DNA of 58,320 nucleotides from an uncultured Bacteroidia bacterium. Its GTDB lineage: Bacteria > Bacteroidota > Bacteroidia > Bacteroidales > Prolixibacteraceae. The notes beneath the pieces are model-generated. The model worked only from the letters and a program-made list of their open reading frames with translations. It did not search any database and was not told the origin of the DNA. Both the position numbers and the translations under genes were made by a program. Within the stretch, counting starts at the first letter, position 1; each line of letters starts with the position of its first letter. The stretch is from contig CAIXZH010000073.1 in NCBI GenBank assembly GCA_903923905.1, positions 1 to 58,320 on the forward strand, written 5' to 3'. Below are positions 52,401-58,320 of the stretch, in pieces.

Positions 52401-53127
52401 TGAAGAAAAACAGGTAAAAAAAACATTTATAAAAGCAATCTCCGAGAGCTTTTATAATAACATCGTCCTGGAGAAAAGGTATCTTTTAATTATTGATGGT
52501 TTAAAACTTACAATCCTGATCTCCATCTTTGCGGCATTTGTGGGAACTATCATCGGCGGACTTATTTGTTTCATGCGGATGTCCCAAAGAAAATTACTCT
52601 CTATGACTGCCAGGTTCTTTATCACAATCATCAGAGGCACTCCAGTTCTGGTTTTGTTGATGATTATCTATTATGTGGTATTTGCATCCGTAAACATCAA
52701 TCCGGCGGCCGTCGCAGTTTTTGCATTTGGCCTAAATTTTGGAGCTTATGTTTCTGAAATGTTCAGAACATCTATTGAAAGTATAGACAAGGGGCAAAAA
52801 GAAGCAGGCATTGCCGGCGGATTTACCAAAATTCAGACGTTCATTCATATTATCATGCCACAAGCCATTCGTCAGGTTTTGCCAGTTTATAAAGGGGAGT
52901 TCATTTCCCTGGTAAAGATGACTTCTATCGTAGGGTACATTGCTGTCCAGGATTTGACCAAGGCAAGCGATATTATCCGTAGCCGTACATTCGATGCATT
53001 TTTCCCGCTAATCATGGCAGCAGTTCTATATCTGACTATTGCCTGGCTGCTGACCTGGGCGCTTGATTACGTAGAAGTATCTGTAGATCCTAAAAGAAGA
53101 CATCTGATAAAAATAAAGGAGAAATAA
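49429..53127 (+). CDS. Fused tandem amino-acid solute-binding lobes plus ABC permease
   Basis: This 1232-residue protein has a lipoprotein signal (LSFYGCNKK, Cys19). A 241-residue unit of SBP_bac_3 (amino-acid binding) type recurs. Lobe-1 starts fall near residues 168, 410, 650 and 892 (GFDIE and ITEERxKxxxFSDxYY in each). Unit ends (RWF/RWM) fall near 144, 388, 628 and 868. The first 150 residues are a lobe 2 alone, then three complete domains follow, then a lobe 1 alone (892-990). From about residue 1005 an HisM/GlnP-type permease follows with an EAA loop ([22 protein letters not shown] near 1125). The ABC ATPase gene starts two bases after the stop. Likely polar amino-acid uptake; substrate unknown. 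Confidence 0.9.
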   Translation: MKTRLFLFIFLAILSFYGCNKKENQITSLNQLEGGKTFAVPTGTVADQFVLKRFPNARIKYYNSVLDCAIAVRDGKADAACYDLPILKNIAAKNEGINVLSEMLVGDQYGFAVQLSSKDLKVAMDTVLSALKADGTYNDMMKRWFPEKGKPAPMPELKLNGEKGVLRFGTAAVTEPMSFYDSKHKLAGFDIEFASRVALLLGKKIEFVDMEFGAMLPALISGKVDMIGAGLSITEERAKKVLFSKSYYPSGIAALVRSLPEKSDGESALKLKSGKDITDKRIGVMLGTVHDKYAQENYPNSKIFQYQSVPDLITALISDKIDVTLIGNVTLKQILKKNPEIGILESDIYSNSLGVGFNKENINLRDQFNGFLKEIKANGIYDDMISRWMKKDIYVLPQIDTPGKNGKLTVGVVGSVGFPHSGIENGKNSGFDIELSKRFAAFLGKKFEPVDLVFSSMLASLKTGKIDLAACSMMITEERQKQINFSDPYYSASACIIAMKKNMEKSHPTKLGKLDDVRDKRIGVLLGSIHDTYANRDFPKAKILTFQNVPDIITALKSSKIDVAFSDHIALNDIFAKNPDLGVFAPNMHTVPIAAAFNKGKGDLKDKFNTFLKVIRKNGVYDEMVDRWMVKGESVLPEIKTDGKNGILKVGVVGDGGLPSTIRENGKLAGFDIELPARFAAYLGKTFEPVDIPFGSMLASLSTNKIDIVTCQLMITEERKKQVDFSDPYYDSGISLFARKDNMDIPDKNKMAVLDDIADKRIGVFTGTVHDVLVSKKYPKAQIFRFDGSTDMVAALSGDKIDVAMLDHITARLIMKKNNDLGLLTDDVLNMPMGVGFNKNNPDLRNEFNNFLKEAKKGGTFDKIYKRWFVEDAEEAIMPKFEVPAAGKKLTVGTNVNDLPYVALMNGDYVGFDIEMIRTFAQHHNYKVEFAAMQFPSLIPALASGKVDLISDGIAITEERAKKINFSDSYTEFKTAVIASKKNLLAFNSSGEEKQVKKTFIKAISESFYNNIVLEKRYLLIIDGLKLTILISIFAAFVGTIIGGLICFMRMSQRKLLSMTARFFITIIRGTPVLVLLMIIYYVVFASVNINPAAVAVFAFGLNFGAYVSEMFRTSIESIDKGQKEAGIAGGFTKIQTFIHIIMPQAIRQVLPVYKGEFISLVKMTSIVGYIAVQDLTKASDIIRSRTFDAFFPLIMAAVLYLTIAWLLTWALDYVEVSVDPKRRHLIKIKEK

Positions 53128-53129
53128 AA

Positions 53130-54209
53130 ATGATAAGTGTAAAAAATCTGTCTAAACATTTTGGCGACCTGGTTGTGCTAAGTGATATAAATGCAGAGAT
53201 TAACAAAGGCGAAGTTATTTCTGTTATAGGTCCCTCAGGAACGGGTAAGAGCACTTTCCTGAGATGCCTAAACCTTCTTGAAACCCCGACCGGGGGAACT
53301 ATTTTTATTGATGGGATAGCACTTTTGGACAAAAATACCGATGTTCCTAAGCTGCGCCAGAAGATGGGAATGGTATTCCAGTCGTTTAACCTGTACGCCC
53401 ATCTGTCCGTACTTGAGAATCTGACAATAGGGCCTATAAAACTCCTGGGCATTCAGAAAGAAGAAGCCAATAAAAGAGCAATTGAATTACTAAAGCTTGT
53501 AGGGCTTGCCGAAAAAACACACAGCTTTCCCGATGAACTTTCAGGCGGTCAAAAACAAAGAGTTGCAATCGCTCGTTGCATGGCGATGGACCCGGAAATC
53601 CTCCTTTTTGATGAACCAACATCTGCCCTCGATCCAACAATGGTCAGCGAAGTCCTTGCAGTTATCCGAAAGTTGGCCAAAGAAGGGATGACAATGGTGA
53701 TTGTTACCCATGAAATGGAATTTGCCCGGAATATTTCCAGCAGGGTCTTTTACATGGATGAAGGGATTATCTACGAGGAAGGAGCTCCTGATGTAATCTT
53801 TGGAAACCCAAAGCGCGCAAAAACAAAGGCATTTATCCATCGAATACGGAGTATGTATTATCATATCTCCAGCAAGGAATATGATCTCTATGCCATGAAT
53901 GCGGAAATTGAAATATTCTGCGAAAAGCATATGCTTACCGGTAAGATATCAGAATATATACTCCTTGCAGCAGAAGAGGCATTAATTTTCCAGCAAGATT
54001 TTAAGGATATTGACATCAGCCTTTCATTTACTGAAAAAGACGGGAGTGTTGAATTGCTTTTAGAAGGTACCGGATTACCGTTTAATCCACTCAAAGAGGA
54101 TGCCCTGGAGGATCCAATCGGTTTAAATATTCTAAGGAACAGGTGCAAGAGTCTGAATTATAAGTATGAAAACGGGAGAAATGTGCTCATCATGGAAATT
54201 AGAGTATGA
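53130..54209 (+). CDS. Amino-acid ABC transporter ATPase with C-terminal HATPase_c-like domain
   Basis: The product has 359 residues. Residues 1-240 are a GlnQ/HisP-type ABC ATPase: Walker [10 protein letters not shown] (34-42), Q-loop FQSFNLY, signature [17 protein letters not shown] (near 139-155), Walker [13 protein letters not shown] and switch VTHEMEFAR. From about residue 243, an added domain of 115 residues resembles an RsbW/anti-sigma-type histidine-kinase-like ATPase: [19 protein letters not shown] in place of the N-box helix (Glu, with Asn not evident), and the late [19 protein letters not shown]. The start ATG is two bases after the permease stop, so they are coupled. The tail may be regulatory; ATP binding by it is unproven. 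Confidence 0.87.
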   Translation: MISVKNLSKHFGDLVVLSDINAEINKGEVISVIGPSGTGKSTFLRCLNLLETPTGGTIFIDGIALLDKNTDVPKLRQKMGMVFQSFNLYAHLSVLENLTIGPIKLLGIQKEEANKRAIELLKLVGLAEKTHSFPDELSGGQKQRVAIARCMAMDPEILLFDEPTSALDPTMVSEVLAVIRKLAKEGMTMVIVTHEMEFARNISSRVFYMDEGIIYEEGAPDVIFGNPKRAKTKAFIHRIRSMYYHISSKEYDLYAMNAEIEIFCEKHMLTGKISEYILLAAEEALIFQQDFKDIDISLSFTEKDGSVELLLEGTGLPFNPLKEDALEDPIGLNILRNRCKSLNYKYENGRNVLIMEIRV

Positions 54210-54596
54210 TCAGATAAAGGTTAATTCCCTTTTTGAGTGATGATCATGGGTTATCTTGGATAATAGCAAGGTTGTCAAAAAGCAACAAGCGAATTAAGAA
54301 GCATTTATACCGGCATAATTCTGTTGATTTGATCACGATAATATATTTAATAATCCTTAGTATACCCGCCCACTTAATTGTCCAATTATAGGCGGTCTAA
54401 ATGATCTTTTAAATCCATTTATTTTTTTTTGATCTTAGGTAAACAGTTTTTATCTCTTTAACGAAGGGGATTGGATCACCATTAAAACCAATATATCAAT
54501 GAATTAAAGGTAAAAAAAGAGGGATGAGGTTTTAAAACCACCAATCATCCCTTCTTTAATTAATTATGGCTAATTACTTTTGATTCGATATGTGAG
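54210..54596. other. Convergent intergenic spacer with terminator for the downstream minus gene
   Basis: No gene is visible in these 387 bases. At 54520-54552 a nested hairpin occurs: outer stem AGGGATGA/TCATCCCT (54520-54527 and 54545-54552) with the inner perfect palindrome GGTTTTAAAACC (54528-54539). A plus-strand A-run before it (54512-54518) becomes a U-run for minus-strand transcripts. It therefore ends the CsgG-like gene and, weakly, the ABC operon. The first 300 bases hold nothing I can name. Confidence 0.7.
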
Positions 54597-55871
54597 TTAC
54601 TTACTCATCATAGCCACAATAATATCTTCATTAACTCCGGCTTTGGTCAGAATGCCTAAAGCATCTGCAGATGTATCAAAGTTGCATTTCGAACTCTTTA
54701 TTTTCTGAAGAATAATTGCCTTTGAGAGTTTCATTTGCGATAATTTTATGATATCCTTGTTTGTCATCGTATTTGCCTGCTCTGCTTGGACAGCTTTATT
54801 TTGTTCTGCCATTTTTTTCTCAGCTTCAAAAGATGCCTTTTGTTCAACACGTTGTCTGGAAATCTGGATCTCTTTTGCCTTTTGGCATTTACTCATTGCC
54901 GATGTAATGATGTTTCCGGAGTGTAACTTTGCAGCCTCCTGAAAAAATTCCATGGCCTTATCATACTCTTCCCGTAGCAGGTATGACATTCCCATATTAT
55001 AATAAGCGTGTGATTTTAATTTATCTTTAATATGAGCATCGCTTTTGCATGATTCAAGATTTTTCTTTGATAAATCAAATGCTAAATCCAGATTTCCCGC
55101 CTTCATGGCCTGATAGGCCTGATTTAGATCGTGATCTTTATTGTCATAATAATATAATGTAAGAGGTTCGGTCCAAGGAAGAAACATTTGATGTATTTCA
55201 CTTACCACTGATTGGAAGGCCATTTTCTGAATGTCGAATTCTGCAGGAGGATCGGGATATCCCTGATCTGACTCATTGGTTCGTTCCGGAGAAAATTCAA
55301 ATGGTTGTGAACCGAAGATTCTACCTGTGGCAAGATCAACAGCCTGAATAGAACCTCTGAGGTTAACCCGGGTTCGGGCATAATATACCGGAACCTCACC
55401 CGTTGTTTTATCCTTGTAATAGACTGTTTTTTTGCCAACAAGTTTATCAACCTTAGTCTCACAAACCTGTACTTTTACAAAGACCAGTGCCGATGGCCCT
55501 AAAATTTTACCAATCGCTGCAGCGCTGGTCTGATCCACATATCCACTAAAAGTAAACTGATGCTCAGCTAAAATGGCGGTAAGATTTGCTCTGTCGATAA
55601 CTTCAATATTATTGGAAACAAAGTCACTTTGAATAGCATCAATAATCTGATCTGAACATGTCCCTGTTGCCGGGCCAAAAGCAATTTTAGATACCTTGAT
55701 TCCAAGATCGGGCGGATGAGTCAGATTGATTGTTACCTGCGGGCATGTCATCTCTTCGAAAAACTGAGCCTGGGCCGAAAGGGATGAAAAGAAAATAAAT
55801 ACTAAAACCAACATAAATTCAAAGCTCTTTGAAATAGAATTCATTAAGCTTCGGAAATCAATCATTTTCAT
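54597..55871 (-). CDS. exported CsgG-like/TPR protein with C-terminal helical repeat domain
   Basis: This protein of 424 residues has a signal peptide ending near residue 36 (SSLSAQAQF). The first mature 180 residues resemble the CsgG/curli-assembly-like family: VSKIAFGPATGTCSDQI, NNIEVIDRANLTAILAEHQF and GPSALVFVKVQVC. Residues about 255-320 form tetratricopeptide repeats (SHAYYNMGMSYLLREEYDKAMEFFQEA). Residues 325-365 are charged and probably coiled-coil. The last 55 residues (KDIIKLSQMKLSKAIILQKIKSSKCNFDTSADALGILTKAGV) form a small helical unit found at the C-terminus of several bacterial envelope proteins. Periplasmic or outer-membrane location is likely; role unknown. Confidence 0.6.
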   Translation of the reverse strand: MKMIDFRSLMNSISKSFEFMLVLVFIFFSSLSAQAQFFEEMTCPQVTINLTHPPDLGIKVSKIAFGPATGTCSDQIIDAIQSDFVSNNIEVIDRANLTAILAEHQFTFSGYVDQTSAAAIGKILGPSALVFVKVQVCETKVDKLVGKKTVYYKDKTTGEVPVYYARTRVNLRGSIQAVDLATGRIFGSQPFEFSPERTNESDQGYPDPPAEFDIQKMAFQSVVSEIHQMFLPWTEPLTLYYYDNKDHDLNQAYQAMKAGNLDLAFDLSKKNLESCKSDAHIKDKLKSHAYYNMGMSYLLREEYDKAMEFFQEAAKLHSGNIITSAMSKCQKAKEIQISRQRVEQKASFEAEKKMAEQNKAVQAEQANTMTNKDIIKLSQMKLSKAIILQKIKSSKCNFDTSADALGILTKAGVNEDIIVAMMSK

Positions 55872-56025
55872 AGTTGCGCAAATTTGGTTGTCCTACTCAT
55901 TTGGCTTTTCGGTATCGCCCCGTTTTTAAAAATGGTTCCTGGACTCCATATCAAAATAAATCGTAATCTAAAGACTATTCATTGAAGGTGAGATCTTAAA
56001 ATTTAATTATTGCAATTTAATTAAA

Positions 56026-58227
56026 CTAATTTCTTTTAGACGAAGTACTGCCAAGATTTTTTATATTCTTAAAATTTAATGACTTAAGAGAGGGGATTGT
56101 TTCTGAGAATCCATCCTGGTCATAGAAAACCCGGCCTGAACCATTTGACATAAAGATTGAATCCATTCCATAATTTTCAATCATGAAAATGGCATCAAAT
56201 AAATTGTATATCCCATTTGGGCCAATTGTTCCTGAGTAAACCTGCACAATAATAACAGGATACCCTTGACTCACAGCATTTACCTTTGCAAAGACGGTAA
56301 AATCATTCCCTGATCCGGCAACAAAACTGCCAAATCCTGATCCACTTTCAGGTCCGTTGATGTAACTGGTTTCTACCGTTAGTTTAGCATTATCCTGATT
56401 ATAAAATTGAACTTCTAAATCGGAAATTTGCTCGCCAATATAATAGTTGTCATTTATGATGTTTGTTGAATACAAAACCAGAGGTGACATATTGAAAGTT
56501 CCATTTATTATGGGCGGCGTAAAGCCTGATGCAACAGGCATTCCCAGGGTTTGCATTGCATCAAGAATGCTTTGGGGTACAAGATTGTTAATATCGGCGG
56601 ATAATCCATTTAGACTGAATGCCAAGCCATAACCTGTTCCTTGGCTGTTGGTTGCATAAGCACGGACATAATAGTTCACACCTGGTGTCAAATTAGTAAT
56701 TAAACTCGTGTAGCTTCCTATCCCTGATCCATCTACGGTATGAGCATCAGATATAGCCGGGGTTGGAGAGGTGCTCCAGCAAACTCCACAGGCTAAAACG
56801 GGTGAACCACCCTGGCTGGTGACATTACCTCCACCCGTTGCAGAGGTAGTTGAAACGGATAAAACAGTATTCGTTGTAACTGAAGGAATCTGAAGTTGAT
56901 AGGTTGCATTTGCTGCGTTTTGGGTGTTTAATTGTTGCAAAGCATACGCAGAAGCATCAATTGCTATACCGGCGGCAGTAGTTATGCAAGCATCGAAATC
57001 GCCAACACTACATTGTATTATCCCTGAAATATACCCAACATCATCAGGTACATTATAAACTTCTATATTAAGTGCCTGTGCAGCTATCCCTAAGATAGTT
57101 GAGGTGCAGTCGACCAATGCAAATGGGGTTAATACTGTAGGAATAAGTGCGACGGCACAACTTGCTAATCCAAGTGCTTGGCTAGCCCAATGCAACTCCT
57201 GCACTGCATTACTAGAGGCCCAAGCACTTTTCAATGGAAATAAGTTTTGATCAACATTCACAGATAAATTTCTATAAATGTTTATATTGCCATTTGGATC
57301 AATTGATGCAATATCGACCAACGTAGATCTGAAATTTGCAAATAAAAATACATAGTTTTGAATCACCATTTTTGATGGTAGACCTCTAGTATCGAAGTAA
57401 ACAACATATCCACTTTGACCAATTGAGGGTTGAAAAAAGGCAGAAACAGGTATATTATTGTCAAATTTAATAAAAAAGTTACTGCCATCTTTTGCAATTG
57501 CCCAGAAATTCCAAGGTGTACTTTGGCTAACATTTAAAACAGCCATTTGAAAATCAGAGGTCTTAAAATTAATTTGATTTCCATAAATAGTTCCAGCAGA
57601 ATTCGTGGCATAAGCTTTTATATAATATGTTGTATTTGGGATTATTCCAGTTAGGGTCACATTGAAAATATTTGTTGTAGAATCTGATTTTAATTTTGTT
57701 CCGGCGGTTTCGGGATTTTGCGTTGTTCCCCAATAAATTCCTCTTTCTGAAATATTAGCCCCACCATTGGAAGTAATATTTCCACCTGAAATAGCAATTG
57801 CAGATCCAATAGATGATGCAGCTGTTGTAGTTATCGAGGGCAAACTGGCAAGTGTAGTAAAGGTTACCTGACTACTATAACCCGTTCCAACAGAATTAGT
57901 GGCATAAGCTTCTACATAATAAGTCGTATTTGGAGATAATCCTGTTAAGGAGTTTGTAAAACTTCCGGTAGTAGCGCCATTAATACTATTATTGTCAATT
58001 GTTGTTGGATTCTGTTTAAGGCTATAGCACACACCACTGGTGGTCACTGTTGCACCACCATTTGCAGTGATAATTCCACCTAAAGAAGCTGTGGTAGATG
58101 TAATATTTGTCGCAATTATTGCAGTAACAGTAGGAATTGTTTTTATCTTTTCTTTGGTGCAACTGAAAAACAGGAATAAAAACAATCCTGAATAAATTAA
58201 GAAATAAATCGCAGATTTAGTTTTCAT
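56026..58227 (-). CDS. Lipoprotein with three fibronectin-III-like repeats and an unrecognised core
   Basis: The protein has 733 residues from the ATG at 58225-58227; a TTG 12 codons earlier is less likely. It begins with a lipoprotein signal (FLFFSCTKE, Cys23). Two fibronectin-III-like domains (about 30-118 and 119-215) with TLTGLSPNTTYYVEAYATN-like and GNITSNGGANISERGIYWG segments are followed by a 230-residue region without a recognised family (216-450). A third repeat (about 455-550) has NLTPGVNYYVRAYATNSQG. The last 180 residues (QSILDAMQTLGMPVASGFTPP) resemble C-terminal regions of other Bacteroidota surface lipoproteins. Probably an outer-membrane adhesin or binding protein. Monocistronic. 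Confidence 0.72.
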   Translation of the reverse strand: MKTKSAIYFLIYSGLFLFLFFSCTKEKIKTIPTVTAIIATNITSTTASLGGIITANGGATVTTSGVCYSLKQNPTTIDNNSINGATTGSFTNSLTGLSPNTTYYVEAYATNSVGTGYSSQVTFTTLASLPSITTTAASSIGSAIAISGGNITSNGGANISERGIYWGTTQNPETAGTKLKSDSTTNIFNVTLTGIIPNTTYYIKAYATNSAGTIYGNQINFKTSDFQMAVLNVSQSTPWNFWAIAKDGSNFFIKFDNNIPVSAFFQPSIGQSGYVVYFDTRGLPSKMVIQNYVFLFANFRSTLVDIASIDPNGNINIYRNLSVNVDQNLFPLKSAWASSNAVQELHWASQALGLASCAVALIPTVLTPFALVDCTSTILGIAAQALNIEVYNVPDDVGYISGIIQCSVGDFDACITTAAGIAIDASAYALQQLNTQNAANATYQLQIPSVTTNTVLSVSTTSATGGGNVTSQGGSPVLACGVCWSTSPTPAISDAHTVDGSGIGSYTSLITNLTPGVNYYVRAYATNSQGTGYGLAFSLNGLSADINNLVPQSILDAMQTLGMPVASGFTPPIINGTFNMSPLVLYSTNIINDNYYIGEQISDLEVQFYNQDNAKLTVETSYINGPESGSGFGSFVAGSGNDFTVFAKVNAVSQGYPVIIVQVYSGTIGPNGIYNLFDAIFMIENYGMDSIFMSNGSGRVFYDQDGFSETIPSLKSLNFKNIKNLGSTSSKRN

Positions 58228-58320
58228 AATTTCAAGATAAGGTAGTTTATTAATTAGGTTCAAGCAAAATCTAGTTTGCCTTTCGATTTTACCTGAACAA
58301 ATTTATAAATAAAAAATAAA

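Overview
The window looks like a chromosomal segment from an anaerobic or facultatively anaerobic member of the Bacteroidota, probably Bacteroidales or a near relative. I infer this from several signs: roughly 40% GC; upstream sequences matching the Bacteroidota promoter form (TTTG, about 19 nt, then TAnnTTTG); a ribosomal protein S1 with a long acidic N-terminus; a DUF3822 gene beside rsmD; Bacteroidota-type surface lipoproteins; and a GH92 mannosidase. No phage, plasmid or CRISPR content was seen. I cannot name the genus.

Layout. (1) 1-12.7 kb is housekeeping: a cut-off tRNA-Asp, rsmD, DUF3822, a RecD-like helicase, a shortened HicB-like antitoxin, rnz, a STAS protein, rpsA, a phosphohexomutase, a secreted DUF1080 protein, guaA and a metallophosphoesterase. 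(2) 12.7-17.5 kb is a galactose locus: sugar MFS transporter and galK on the minus strand, a GntR-type sensor-regulator, and divergent galM. (3) 17.6-21.4 kb holds an acyl-CoA ligase, a TMEM175-type channel, a rhodanese and a methyltransferase gene broken by one in-frame stop. (4) 21.5-24.9 kb is an arsenic island: arsR behind two palindromes, two LMW-phosphatase-fold reductases, arsM and acr3. (5) 24.9-34.2 kb is a seven-gene minus-strand operon resembling hydrogenase-4/complex I. Its large subunit lacks the NiFe cysteines and its small subunit lacks three of the four proximal-cluster cysteines, so it looks like an energy-converting hydrogenase-related (Ehr) complex. A divergent CRP/FNR gene with an FNR-like box sits at its head. 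(6) 35.1-46.3 kb holds a TSUP transporter, a toxin-antitoxin pair with a frameshifted toxin, and two different trimeric [FeFe]-hydrogenase operons separated by a decayed GxxExxY gene between direct repeats. The second operon has a flavoprotein fused to an Nfn/GltD-like module. (7) 46.3-58.3 kb starts with a hairpin-rich spacer and a GH92 lipoprotein. It continues with a 1232-residue fusion of tandem solute-binding lobes and an amino-acid permease, and an ABC ATPase carrying a kinase/anti-sigma-like C-terminal domain. It ends with a CsgG-like TPR protein and a fibronectin-like repeat lipoprotein.

How the genes may work together. The two HydABC operons should exchange electrons between H2, ferredoxin and NAD(P)H. 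The Ehr-like complex has ion-pumping membrane subunits but no recognisable hydrogen-active site, and could couple a ferredoxin-linked redox reaction or a conformational change to ion translocation. That coupling is inference. The most unusual proteins are the Ehr-like complex and the solute-binding array. The array begins with a lobe 2 and ends with a lobe 1, so its solute-binding domains are out of phase with the polypeptide ends.
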